From Afipia sp. OHSU_II-C1 (GTDB lineage Bacteria > Pseudomonadota > Alphaproteobacteria > Rhizobiales > Xanthobacteraceae), in NCBI RefSeq assembly GCF_000497575.1, contig NZ_APJI01000016.1, positions 335,654 to 399,653 on the forward strand: 64,000 nt of DNA, written 5' to 3'. The notes below the pieces were generated by a model. It did no database searches. It had not been told where the DNA came from and saw only the letters and a program-made list of their open reading frames with translations. Shown in pieces: positions 54,949 through 63,850 of this stretch (position 1 is its first letter; every line of letters begins with the position of its first letter). Position numbers and translations under genes: made by a program.

Positions 54949-55833
54949 ATGGCAAACATTGCATTCATCGGTCTTGGCAACATGGGCGGACCCATGGCGG
55001 CCAACCTCGTCAAGGCCGGGCACAAGGTGCAGGGCTTCGATCTTGTGCAGGCGTCCAAGGATGCTGCCAAGGCGGACGGCGTAGGCATAGCGGCGACTGC
55101 CCTGGATGCGGTGAAGGGCGCCGAAATCGTTGTCACGATGCTGCCTGCGGGCAAGCATGTTTTGGGCGTATGGAAGGAAATCATCCCGGCAGTCGGCAAG
55201 AACACGCTGATGATCGACTGCTCGACCATCGACGTGGAAAGCGCGCGGCTGGCACATGCCCATGCCACCGAACACAATCTGCCGTCGATTGATGCGCCGG
55301 TGTCCGGCGGCACCGGTGGCGCAAAGGGCGCCACCCTGACGTTCATGTGCGGCGGGACCGATGCATCTTTCGCGGCTGCCAAACCTGTTCTGGAAAACAT
55401 GGGCAAGAAGGTCGTTCACTGCGGTGAAGCCGGTGCAGGACAGGCGGCCAAGATCTGCAACAACATGATCCTCGGTATTTCGATGATCGGCGTTTCGGAG
55501 GCTTTCGCGCTGGGCGAGAAGCTCGGCCTGTCGCATCAGGCGCTGTTCGATGTCGCGTCCACGTCGTCAGGCCAGTGCTGGTCGCTGACCTCCTATTGCC
55601 CTGTGCCGGGTCCTGTTCCGGCGTCGCCTGCGAACAACGAGTACAAGCCCGGGTTCGCCGCGGCGCTGATGCTGAAGGATCTGCGTCTGTCGCAGGAAGC
55701 CGCAAAGGCCGCAGGAGCGGCGACACCGCTGGGCGCCCATGCCGAAAGTATCTATGACGCGTTCGAGAAGGCTGGCCACGGTGGAGTGGATTTTTCAGGG
55801 ATCATCAAGCATCTTCGCGGGCTGGCGAAATAG
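54949..55833 (+). CDS. mmsB: 3-hydroxyisobutyrate dehydrogenase
   Basis: A 294-residue beta-hydroxyacid dehydrogenase producing methylmalonate semialdehyde. The NAD motif is IAFIGLGNMGGPMAANLVKA, the substrate loop DAPVSGGTGGAKGATL, the catalytic Lys lies in GQAAKICNNMILGI, and the C-terminal region SNNEYKPGF-like (PANNEYKPGFAAALMLKDL) is typical of MmsB. It lies 29 bases after the hydrolase gene. Confidence 0.94.
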   Translation: MANIAFIGLGNMGGPMAANLVKAGHKVQGFDLVQASKDAAKADGVGIAATALDAVKGAEIVVTMLPAGKHVLGVWKEIIPAVGKNTLMIDCSTIDVESARLAHAHATEHNLPSIDAPVSGGTGGAKGATLTFMCGGTDASFAAAKPVLENMGKKVVHCGEAGAGQAAKICNNMILGISMIGVSEAFALGEKLGLSHQALFDVASTSSGQCWSLTSYCPVPGPVPASPANNEYKPGFAAALMLKDLRLSQEAAKAAGAATPLGAHAESIYDAFEKAGHGGVDFSGIIKHLRGLAK

Positions 55834-55842
55834 GATCTCTTG

Positions 55843-57570
55843 ATGACAACATTCCGGGACGCGCGCGCTTTCCTGCTCAAGCATCGGACCGACTACGACA
55901 AGGCCATCGCGGAGTTCCGCTGGCCGGATGAAAAGCAGTTCAACTGGGCGCTCGACTGGTTCGATGCAGGACTCGCGCGCGACCCCGAAAGCCGCGACCG
56001 CACGGCGCTGTGGATCGTTGATGCCGCCACTGGCACTGAGACGAAACTGTCGTTTGCGGAGCTGTCGCGGCGCTCCAACCAGACGGCGAACTTTCTGCGC
56101 GATCTTGGGCTCAAGCGCGGTGACCACCTGCTGATGCTTCTCGGCAACGTGGTCCCGCTGTGGGAAACCATGCTCGCCGCCATGAAGCTTGGCGTTATTG
56201 TCATCCCGGCGACCACATTGCTGACGGCGGATGAACTGCGCGACCGTCTCAACCGCGGCAAAGCGAAGGTTGTCGTCGCCACGCAGGACCAAGTGGCGAA
56301 ATTCGAGGGCCTTGGCGAGGACGATTTCACCAGGATTGTGGTGGCCGCTACGTCAGAGCACAAAGGCTGGCGCAAGTTCGAGGATGCGGCGAACTATCCC
56401 GAGACGTTCGCGCCGGATGGCGTCACGAACGCCAGCGATCCGATGTTGCTCTACTTCACGTCGGGGACGACGGCAAAGCCGAAACTCGTCCTGCACAGCC
56501 ATCGCAGCTATCCGGTTGGATCGCTGTCCACGATGTACTGGCTCGGCCTCCAGCCGGGTGACGTCCATCTCAACATTTCATCGCCGGGCTGGGCCAAGCA
56601 TGCGTGGAGCTGCTTTTTCTCGCCGTGGAATGCCGGCGCGACGATCTTCATTGTCAACCAGCCGCGTTTCGACGCGAAGGGTCTGCTTACAACGGTTGCA
56701 CGTTGCGGCGTGACCACGTTGTGCGCGCCGCCGACCGTGTGGCGGCTGTTCATTCAGGAGCGGCTGGCGGACTACAAGGTATCGGTGCGCGAGGTTTGCG
56801 GCGCCGGCGAGCCGCTCAATCCAGAGGTCATCGATCAGGTCAAGGCGGCGTGGGGGCTGACCATCCGCGACGGCTATGGCCAGACCGAGACCACGGCGCT
56901 TGCAGGTAACTCGCCCGGCCAGCCGGTGAAGATCGGATCGATGGGCCGGCCGATGCCGGGCTATACGGTGCGGGTTGCAGATGCCGACGGAAACCCGGCG
57001 AAAGAGGGTGAGGTTCGCCTCGTCCTTGGTGCCGATCGTCCGGCGGGCTTGATGCTCGGCTATCAGGGTGACGACGGCAAGCCAAAGGGCGCGGACGGGG
57101 ATGTCTACCAGACCGGCGACGTGGCGTTCCTCGATGACGACGGCTACCTGACCTTCGTTGGCCGCTCCGACGATGTGTTCAAGTCCTCGGATTACCGCAT
57201 CAGCCCGTTCGAGCTGGAGAGCGTGCTGCTGGAGCACGAACTGGTGGCCGAGGCCGCAGTCGTGCCGACGCCGGACCCGATCCGTCTTGCGCTTCCGAAG
57301 GCCTATGTCTCGGTGGTTCCCGGCACCGCCATGTCCCGCGATACCGCGCTGTCAATCTTTCAGTACGTCCATTCGCGCCTCGCGCCATTCAAGCGCATCC
57401 GCCGGATCGAACTGGTGACGGAATTGCCGAAAACGATCTCCGGCAAGATTCGCCGCGTGCAGCTTCGCCGCCTGGAGCACGAGAACGACCGCAGGGATCC
57501 GCTGCGTGGTCAGGAATTCCGGGAAGAGGATTTTCCGGAATTGCAAAGCAGTCAGGGAGCGGCCCGGTAA
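55843..57570 (+). CDS. Acyl-CoA synthetase (AMP-forming)
   Basis: A 575-residue ANL-superfamily ligase. The P-loop is LLYFTSGTTAKPKLVLHSHR, the A5 motif is IRDGYGQTETTALAG, the A7/A8 hinge is YQTGDVAFLDDDGYLTFVGR and the A10 catalytic Lys is in LPKTISGKIRRVQL. The N-terminal FNWALDWFDAGLARDPESRD resembles medium-chain/benzoate-type CoA ligases. It is 9 bases after mmsB, so it may activate a branched or short carboxylate feeding this cluster. ATG 55843 is preferred to TTG 55840. Confidence 0.9.
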   Translation: MTTFRDARAFLLKHRTDYDKAIAEFRWPDEKQFNWALDWFDAGLARDPESRDRTALWIVDAATGTETKLSFAELSRRSNQTANFLRDLGLKRGDHLLMLLGNVVPLWETMLAAMKLGVIVIPATTLLTADELRDRLNRGKAKVVVATQDQVAKFEGLGEDDFTRIVVAATSEHKGWRKFEDAANYPETFAPDGVTNASDPMLLYFTSGTTAKPKLVLHSHRSYPVGSLSTMYWLGLQPGDVHLNISSPGWAKHAWSCFFSPWNAGATIFIVNQPRFDAKGLLTTVARCGVTTLCAPPTVWRLFIQERLADYKVSVREVCGAGEPLNPEVIDQVKAAWGLTIRDGYGQTETTALAGNSPGQPVKIGSMGRPMPGYTVRVADADGNPAKEGEVRLVLGADRPAGLMLGYQGDDGKPKGADGDVYQTGDVAFLDDDGYLTFVGRSDDVFKSSDYRISPFELESVLLEHELVAEAAVVPTPDPIRLALPKAYVSVVPGTAMSRDTALSIFQYVHSRLAPFKRIRRIELVTELPKTISGKIRRVQLRRLEHENDRRDPLRGQEFREEDFPELQSSQGAAR

Positions 57571-57767
57571 CGCGCTGGAGACTATTTCCAGGCGTATTTA
57601 CCTTGCACAGTTTGTTTGAAACGGCATACGGACGCCGCACTCGACGAGGGCTAATGCCGTTCGTGCAACCGTGCCGGCCAGCAGATTTTGCTTGGCCGGA
57701 CGGCTGATCTGTGGAATGTGCCAACCCAGTTCGAATTTCAGCCGGGAGATGGTTCGTGGGCGCTGCG

Positions 57768-58220
57768 ATGAATCTTGATGATTACCTGAAGCTCGTGGGC
57801 ACAGAGCTTGGCGTTTCGGAATGGCATACGATCGATCAGAAGCAGATCGACGCGTTCGCCGATGCGACCGAAGACTTTCAGTTCATTCACATCGACCCGG
57901 AACGCGCAAAGCGCGAGACGCCGTTTGGCGGAACCATCGCGCACGGATTCCTGTCGCTGTCGGTGCTGCCGAAGCTCGCCTATGCGACCATGCCGACTCT
58001 GAATGGCGCAGCGATGTCGATCAACTACGGCTTCGACAAGATAAGGTTTCTCACGCCCGTGCGTGCGGGCAAGCGCGTGCGCGCGCGTTTCGTGCTTTCC
58101 GAGGCGACCATGAAGTCGCCCAAGGAGTTGCTGGCGCGCACCAACACGACGTTGGAAATCGAGGGAGAGCCCAAGCCTGCGCTGGTTGCGGACTGGCTCG
58201 GAATGCACTTCTTCGCATAA
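57768..58220 (+). CDS. MaoC-family (R)-specific enoyl-CoA hydratase
   Basis: A 150-residue hot-dog protein with the hydratase 2 motif: FADATEDFQFIHIDPERA (catalytic Asp/His) followed by FGGTIAHGFLSLSVLPKL. The start at 57768 (MNLDDYLKLVG) matches the family. It likely hydrates a trans-2-enoyl-CoA and, with the adjacent SDR, forms a peroxisomal-MFE2-like hydratase/dehydrogenase pair. Confidence 0.9.
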   Translation: MNLDDYLKLVGTELGVSEWHTIDQKQIDAFADATEDFQFIHIDPERAKRETPFGGTIAHGFLSLSVLPKLAYATMPTLNGAAMSINYGFDKIRFLTPVRAGKRVRARFVLSEATMKSPKELLARTNTTLEIEGEPKPALVADWLGMHFFA

Positions 58221-58253
58221 CGTATTTCTTTCCCCGAACGTTAAGGGACGATC

Positions 58254-59186
58254 ATGGCAATCAGATTCGATGGACGCGTTGCGGTGGTAACCGGCGCAGG
58301 TGCAGGTCTCGGTCGCGCGCATGCGCTGGGATTGGCGAAGCTTGGTGCGAAGGTTGTCGTCAATGACATGGGTGCGGCGCGCGATGGCAGCGGTGGTTCG
58401 GTCAGCCCGGCAGAAGCGGTGGTCGAAGAAATCCGCCAGGCCGGCGGCGAGGCGATGGCCGACGGTGCGGATGTCTCGAACTTCGAGCAGGTCAAGGAGA
58501 TGGTCGCCCGCGCCTCGATGAAATGGGGAAGCGTCGATCTCATGGTGGCGAACGCCGGAATCCTGCGCGACAAGTCCTTCGCCAAGATGGAGCCGGAGGA
58601 TTTCGCAAAGGTTATCGCCGTGCATCTGACCGGCACGTTCAACTGCTGCCGCGCAGTGTGGGAAGGCATGCGTGAGCGCAACTATGGCCGCATCGTCGTC
58701 ACGACCTCATCGTCGGGTCTGTTCGGTAACTTCGGGCAGGCGAATTACGCTGCTGCAAAGGCCGGCATGGTCGGACTGATGAATGTCCTCGCCGAGGAAG
58801 GCCGCAAGACCAACATTCGCGTCAACACGATCTCACCGACGGCAGCGACGCGCATGACCGAAGGCCTGATCGGACCGGAAATCCTGGCGCTGATGAAGCC
58901 TGAAGCGATCACCCCGGCGGTGCTTTATCTTTTGAGCGAAGATGCGCCGACCCGAACCATCATGGGTGCAGGCGCGGGCTCTTTCGCGGTCATCAAGGTC
59001 GTTGAGACCGAGGGTCTCAACCTGCCGCAGGATCAGTGGACGCCGGACGCCATCGCGGCGAACTTCGCGAAGATCGGCGACATGTCGACCGCGCGTGATC
59101 TTGGCGGCGCGTTCTTCCAGACCTTCAAATATGTGGAGCAGGCCGCGAAGGCAGCGGGTATCAAGCTGCCGTCGATGGGCGGCTAA
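58254..59186 (+). CDS. SDR dehydrogenase, 3-hydroxyacyl-CoA dehydrogenase-like (MFE2 type)
   Basis: A 310-residue short-chain dehydrogenase longer than the 250-residue norm. The cofactor motif is VVTGAGAGLGRAHALGLAKL, then VVVNDMGAARDGSGGSVSPA, MVANAGILRDKSFAKM, the active-site Tyr in ANYAAAKAGMVGL, and a C-terminal extension resembling peroxisomal multifunctional enzyme 2 dehydrogenase. The upstream MaoC hydratase supports oxidation of (R)-3-hydroxyacyl-CoA. Confidence 0.9.
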   Translation: MAIRFDGRVAVVTGAGAGLGRAHALGLAKLGAKVVVNDMGAARDGSGGSVSPAEAVVEEIRQAGGEAMADGADVSNFEQVKEMVARASMKWGSVDLMVANAGILRDKSFAKMEPEDFAKVIAVHLTGTFNCCRAVWEGMRERNYGRIVVTTSSSGLFGNFGQANYAAAKAGMVGLMNVLAEEGRKTNIRVNTISPTAATRMTEGLIGPEILALMKPEAITPAVLYLLSEDAPTRTIMGAGAGSFAVIKVVETEGLNLPQDQWTPDAIAANFAKIGDMSTARDLGGAFFQTFKYVEQAAKAAGIKLPSMGG

Positions 59187-59188
59187 AC

Positions 59189-60403
59189 TTGAATATTGCC
59201 GTCATCGGTGCCGGTCCTGCGGGACTGATGGCGGCTGAAGTTTTAGCGACAGGCGGCGCGCGGGTCACGATCTACGATCGTATGCCGTCGGTCGGGCGCA
59301 AGTTTCTGATGGCCGGACGCGGCGGGCTCAATCTCACCCACAGCGAACCGCTGGATGCGTTCCTTCCGCGCTATCGCGAAGCCGCCCCGCATCTGCGTGC
59401 CGCGATAGAAGCGTTTCCGCCCGATGCGTTGCGCGCATGGAGCGAAGCCCTCGGCCAGCCGACCTTCGTGGGTACAAGCGGGCGGGTCTTTCCGCAAGCC
59501 ATGAAAGCATCGCCCTTGCTGCGCGCATGGCTGCGGCGCCTCGATCACTCCGGCGTGCAGTTGGCGCTTCGCCATCGCTGGTTGGGATGGGATGCAAGTA
59601 ACGCGTTGCAGTTCGAGGCACCCGAAGGCCTCAAGTCACTGAAACCTGATGCGACGGTCATTGCGCTCGGCGGCGCAAGCTGGCCCAAGTTAGGCGCAGA
59701 CGGTGGCTGGATCGATTCGTTCGAGGCTAAGGGCATCGACATCGCACGGCTGCGGTCTGCGAATTCTGGATTCCATGTCCGATGGTCGGATTTGTTCCGC
59801 AACCGCTTTGAGGGGCAGCCCCTGAAAGGCGTTGCCTTGTCCTTCGGCGGAGAGACTGTGCGCGGCGAAGCGACGATTACACGCGACGGCATTGAAGGCG
59901 GCGCAATCTATGCGCTGTCGGCACCGTTGCGCGAGGCCGTGCTCGCGCATGGTGAGGCCGCTCTCCATGTCGCACTGCGGCCCGACCTTGCCATGTCCGA
60001 TCTGACCGCGCGCGTCAGCACGCCGCGGCAAAAGCAGTCGATGTCGACTTACTTGCGAAAAGCTGCGGGTCTTTCACCCGTTGCCATCGGGTTGCTGCAG
60101 GAAGCGGCGATTGGGGGCGGACTGAACCTGTCGGCGATGGATTCCGAAGCGCTCGCCGCTTTCATCGATGCCGTTCCCATCAAGCTCACCGGTGTCGCAC
60201 CGCTTGATCGCGCGATTTCAACCGCGGGCGGAATTGCCTTCAGTGAGATCGATGCGCAGTTCATGCTGCGAAAAATGCCCAGCGTCTTTGTCGCCGGCGA
60301 AATGCTGGACTGGGAGGCCCCGACCGGGGGCTATTTGTTGCAGGCCTGCTTCGCGACAGGCGTTGCGGCGGGGCATGGCGCGCTGAATTATCTGAAGGGT
60401 TAG
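59189..60403 (+). CDS. HI0933-like NAD(P)/FAD-dependent flavoprotein
   Basis: A 404-residue flavoprotein of the TIGR03862/YhiN group. The FAD motif is IAVIGAGPAGLMAAEVLATG; GRKFLMAGRGGLNLTHSEPL and TVIALGGASWPKLGADGGW are signatures. GGIAFSEIDAQFMLRKMPSV and WEAPTGGYLLQACFATG close the FAD-binding domain. The start is TTG at 59189, two bases after the SDR stop. The reaction is unknown. Its stop overlaps the convergent ABC-F stop by 4 bases. Confidence 0.87.
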   Translation: MNIAVIGAGPAGLMAAEVLATGGARVTIYDRMPSVGRKFLMAGRGGLNLTHSEPLDAFLPRYREAAPHLRAAIEAFPPDALRAWSEALGQPTFVGTSGRVFPQAMKASPLLRAWLRRLDHSGVQLALRHRWLGWDASNALQFEAPEGLKSLKPDATVIALGGASWPKLGADGGWIDSFEAKGIDIARLRSANSGFHVRWSDLFRNRFEGQPLKGVALSFGGETVRGEATITRDGIEGGAIYALSAPLREAVLAHGEAALHVALRPDLAMSDLTARVSTPRQKQSMSTYLRKAAGLSPVAIGLLQEAAIGGGLNLSAMDSEALAAFIDAVPIKLTGVAPLDRAISTAGGIAFSEIDAQFMLRKMPSVFVAGEMLDWEAPTGGYLLQACFATGVAAGHGALNYLKG

Positions 60404-62220
60404 ACCCCGCTTTCGATTTCCTCGCGCAGCATTTCAAGCTCCAGCCATTTTTCTTCCGCAGCATCCAATTCGCCGTGCGCCTTGGCAATCGCAGCGGAAG
60501 CAGCGTCAAATTTCTTGCGATCCTTCGCATAAAGCTCAGGGTCGTCGAGCAGTTTCTGCTGTTTCGCGATCTCGGCCTGTAGCTTGGCTATCGTCTTCGG
60601 CAATGTTTCCAGCGCGTGCTTGTCATTGAAGCTGAGGCGGCGCTTCGATGACGTCGCCGGTGCGTTGGCAGTGCTTTTTGCGGATTTTGAAGTTTCGGTG
60701 GTCACCGCCTTGATGTTCTTTTCCTGCAAGTCCGCGCCGCGCTGCGCCAGCATGTCCGAATAGCCGCCGGCGTATTCGATCCATTTGCCGTTGCCTTCCG
60801 GCGCGATGACGGACGTGACGACGCGGTCGAGAAAATCGCGATCGTGGCTGACGAGAATGACCGTGCCCTGATAGTCGCTGAGCATTTCCTCCAACACATC
60901 TAGCGTTTCAAGATCGAGATCGTTGGTGGGTTCGTCGAGCACCAGCAGATTCGAAGGCTTCGCCAGCGCACGTGCCAGCATCAGCCGTCCGCGCTCACCG
61001 CCCGACAGGACTTCAAGCGGGGTGCGCGCCTGCTCGCTGGCGAAAAGAAAGTCTTTCATATAGCCGATGACATGCTTGGGCGTGCCATTGACCATGATGC
61101 TGTCGCCGCGTCCGCCGGTGAGCGCATCCGCCAGCGTGGTTTTCGGATCGAGGCTTTCGCGGTGCTGGTCGAGCGTCGCCATTTCGATATTGGCGCCGAG
61201 GCGGATGGTGCCGGTGTCGGGGGCATCGCCACCCGTCAGCAACCCAATCAGCGTCGTCTTGCCTGCGCCGTTGGGGCCGATGATGCCGATACGGTCGCCG
61301 CGCGTCACGCGCGTTGAGAAATCATCGACGATCTTGCGCTCGCCGTATGATTTCCCGATGTGCTTGGCTTCAATCACCAGCTTGCCGGATGTCTCGGCTT
61401 CCGCGGCGGCAAGGTTCGCCTTGCCGGCGGTTCCACGATAGTCGCGACGCTGCTGCCGGAGTTCGAACAGGTTGCCGAGGCGCTTGACGTTGCGCTTGCG
61501 GCGGCCGGAGACGCCGTAACGCAGCCAGTGTTCTTCCGCGACAATCTTGCGATCCAGCTTGTGCTGGTCGCGCTCTTCTTCCGCCAGCACCTCGTCGCGC
61601 CATTCCTCGAACGCGCTGAAGCCCTTCTCGATGCGGCGTGTCTCGCCCCGGTCGAGCCAGACGGTCGAGCGGGAGAGGTTGGAGAGGAAACGGCGGTCGT
61701 GGCTGATGATCACCAGCGCGCTGCGGCGGCTGGCGAGTTCGCCCTCTAACCACTCGATGGTGGTGAGGTCGAGGTGGTTGGTCGGCTCATCGAGCAGCAA
61801 GATGTCGGGCGAGGGCGCCAGCACGCGCGCCAGCGCCGCGCGGCGCGCTTCGCCGCCGGAGAGATTGGCCGGATCTTCCGTGCCGGTCAGACCCAGTTGC
61901 TCAAGGAGATACTGCGCCTGGTAGTGATCGTCGCCCGGATTCATTCCGGCTTCGACATAGGCCAGCGTAGTCTTGAAGCCGTCGAAATCCGGTTCCTGAG
62001 GCAGATATCGGATGGTCGCGCCGGGCTGCACAAAGCGGCTGCCTTTATCTGCTTCCACCAATCCCGCGACGATCTTCAGCAGCGTCGATTTGCCGGAGCC
62101 GTTGCGGCCGATCAGGCAGACGCGCTCGCCTGCCGAGACCGCAAGCTCGACGCCGGACAACAGCGGCGTACCGCCAAAGGTCAGTGCGATATCTTTCAAC
62201 TGGATGAGGGGAGGCGCCAT
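60400..62220 (-). CDS. ABC-F family ATPase, Uup-like
   Basis: A 606-residue soluble protein with two ABC domains and no membrane part. Domain 1 has GRNGSGKST, LSGGEARRAALARV and LLLDEPTNHLDL; domain 2 has GPNGAGKTT, LSGGERGRLMLARAL and LVLDEPTNDLDLETL. A C-terminal coiled coil (about 530-606, rich in Lys/Glu/Ala heptads) fits Uup/EttA-type proteins acting on ribosomes or branched DNA. The length equals Uup. It lies 15 bases after the YaiI/YqxD gene on the same strand. Confidence 0.92.
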   Translation of the reverse strand: MAPPLIQLKDIALTFGGTPLLSGVELAVSAGERVCLIGRNGSGKSTLLKIVAGLVEADKGSRFVQPGATIRYLPQEPDFDGFKTTLAYVEAGMNPGDDHYQAQYLLEQLGLTGTEDPANLSGGEARRAALARVLAPSPDILLLDEPTNHLDLTTIEWLEGELASRRSALVIISHDRRFLSNLSRSTVWLDRGETRRIEKGFSAFEEWRDEVLAEEERDQHKLDRKIVAEEHWLRYGVSGRRKRNVKRLGNLFELRQQRRDYRGTAGKANLAAAEAETSGKLVIEAKHIGKSYGERKIVDDFSTRVTRGDRIGIIGPNGAGKTTLIGLLTGGDAPDTGTIRLGANIEMATLDQHRESLDPKTTLADALTGGRGDSIMVNGTPKHVIGYMKDFLFASEQARTPLEVLSGGERGRLMLARALAKPSNLLVLDEPTNDLDLETLDVLEEMLSDYQGTVILVSHDRDFLDRVVTSVIAPEGNGKWIEYAGGYSDMLAQRGADLQEKNIKAVTTETSKSAKSTANAPATSSKRRLSFNDKHALETLPKTIAKLQAEIAKQQKLLDDPELYAKDRKKFDAASAAIAKAHGELDAAEEKWLELEMLREEIESGV

Positions 62221-62235
62221 GTCGTCGCGGTGCTC

Positions 62236-62694
62236 TTACTTCTGTTGCGCGCGCTGGGTGCGGCGGATGGTCTGGTCGAGGGCCGACAGGAACGCGGAGC
62301 GGTCTCGCGGCGAAAACGAGCGCGGCCCGCCGGTGACTTCGCCGCTGGAGCGCAGGTCGGTCATCAGGTTGCGCACCGCCAGCGTCATGCCGATCGATTC
62401 CTCGGAGAATGGCTTGCCGTTGGGCGCGATCACATCGGCTCCGGCTTTGACGCATCGCGCTGCCAGCGGAATGTCCGATGTGACGACGATATCGCCTTTT
62501 TGCGCGCGTTCCGCAATCCAGTCGTCGGCGGCATCCATCCCCGAGCCTGCGGCGATCCGCTCGATCAGCGGATGGTTCGGCACGCGGATGAAATTTCCTG
62601 CGACCACGCTGACGGGCAGCCGATGCCGCTCCGCGACGCGGTAAATCTCGTCCTTCACCGGGCAGGCATCGGCATCGACATAGATGCGGGTCAT
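62236..62694 (-). CDS. YaiI/YqxD family (UPF0178) protein
   Basis: A 152-residue PIN-like conserved protein. Features are the N-terminal [60 protein letters not shown] and [20 protein letters not shown], with acidic residues suggesting a metal-dependent nuclease fold. Function is unproven. The start at 62694 matches the family; upstream frame is ignored. Confidence 0.92.
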   Translation of the reverse strand: MTRIYVDADACPVKDEIYRVAERHRLPVSVVAGNFIRVPNHPLIERIAAGSGMDAADDWIAERAQKGDIVVTSDIPLAARCVKAGADVIAPNGKPFSEESIGMTLAVRNLMTDLRSSGEVTGGPRSFSPRDRSAFLSALDQTIRRTQRAQQK

Positions 62695-62875
62695 GGGATC
62701 AGGTCTTACCCTTTGGATTGGCAAAAGTTCGGCAGGCGGATGCTGGTAGCCCAGACTGGCCGAAATGGCGAGTGGAACGCGCGGCGGTCGTGCAAGGCAT
62801 GCACGGGCACGACTTGCCTTGGACTGGCCATTGCGTACCATCTCTCCAATTAACGCAGAAAATCCGAGGAAACTG

Positions 62876-63673
62876 ATGACCGCGCTCAAGCCCTACAGCG
62901 TCCACGCCTACAATCTCGCCAAGAATTCCGAAAACAAGATGCACGACGACCAGGTCGCGCGCCGCTTCGGATTTCAGGGCGGCCTGGTGCCCGGCGTCGA
63001 TGTGTTCGCCTACATGACCCACATGCCGGTGGCGAAATGGGGCCGGCCGTTTCTGGAACGCGGGTTGATGGACGGCCGCTTCTTCAAGCCGGTCTACGAC
63101 GGCGAGACTGCGGTTGTGACGGCGGAAGAGACCGGTGACGGTCTTGCCATCAAGGTGGAGAGCCGCGGCGAACTGTGCGCGTCCGGCACGGCCTCAATGC
63201 CGTCCGATACGCCGAAAATTTCGCTCAGCGATTTCCAGATCGCCGCTGTCGCCGGCAAAACTGCTCCCGCCAGCGAGCAAACCTATCGAACCGGTCAGTG
63301 GCTTTCGATTCCGCCGTTCACGCTGGGCGCGCAAGGCTCTGCGGAGTATCTGCGCGATGCTCGCGAAACCGATCCGATCTATGCGAATGAGAAGATCGTT
63401 CATACCGGGATGCTGCTGCGGACCATGAACTGGGCGCTGATGGAAAACGCCATCCTCGGTCCGTGGATTCATGTCGGCAGCACGATCCGTTATCTGGCGA
63501 CGGCGGCGGTTGAGGACGAACTTACCGTGCGTGCGAAAGTTACCGGCAACTACGACCGCAAGGGCCACAAGTTCGTCGAGCTGGATGGCGTGATCGTCGC
63601 CAACGGCTCAAAGCCCATCGCGCATTGCCAGCATGTGGCGATCTATCAGCCGCGCGAGACAATGGCAGCGTAG
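62876..63673 (+). CDS. Hot-dog-fold-like conserved protein of unknown function
   Basis: A 265-residue protein with no recognised family name. The N-terminal stretch [20 protein letters not shown] then [14 protein letters not shown] resembles the H-D...FG...VPG loop of MaoC-type hot-dog acyl-CoA hydratases. A second half with [20 protein letters not shown] then [20 protein letters not shown] fits another hot-dog lobe. It may therefore bind an acyl thioester. The start at 62876 follows CGAGGA. It is monocistronic and divergent from the YaiI/YqxD gene. Confidence 0.65.
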   Translation: MTALKPYSVHAYNLAKNSENKMHDDQVARRFGFQGGLVPGVDVFAYMTHMPVAKWGRPFLERGLMDGRFFKPVYDGETAVVTAEETGDGLAIKVESRGELCASGTASMPSDTPKISLSDFQIAAVAGKTAPASEQTYRTGQWLSIPPFTLGAQGSAEYLRDARETDPIYANEKIVHTGMLLRTMNWALMENAILGPWIHVGSTIRYLATAAVEDELTVRAKVTGNYDRKGHKFVELDGVIVANGSKPIAHCQHVAIYQPRETMAA

Positions 63674-63723
63674 GTTCGTTCATTCTTGCGTGGGTTTGCG
63701 AGGCATCGCGTAGTCTCTCTCCA

Positions 63724-63850
63724 CGTCGTCCCCGCGCAGGCGGGGACCCATACTCCTTAAGTCATCGACTTGAGGGAGATGATGGAGCAATCTTCTCGCT
63801 GTCACCACGGCCTGTGGTGGTTATGGGTCCCCGCCTTCGCGGGGGCGACG
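63724..63850. repeat. Large palindromic intergenic repeat element
   Basis: Imperfect inverted arms of 29 bases, starting CGTCGTCCCCGCGCAGGCGG at 63724-63752 and complementary at 63822-63850, enclose 69 bases. That interior holds two smaller hairpins, CTTAAGTC/GACTTGAG and CCAC/GTGG. It resembles the dispersed palindromic repeats of Bradyrhizobium/Nitrobacter-type genomes. It could also terminate the upstream gene. Confidence 0.75.

Noticed and set aside
57577..57597. Short inverted repeat CTGGA/TCCAG after the acyl-CoA synthetase
   Set aside because: Only five paired bases and no U-run; too weak to call a terminator.
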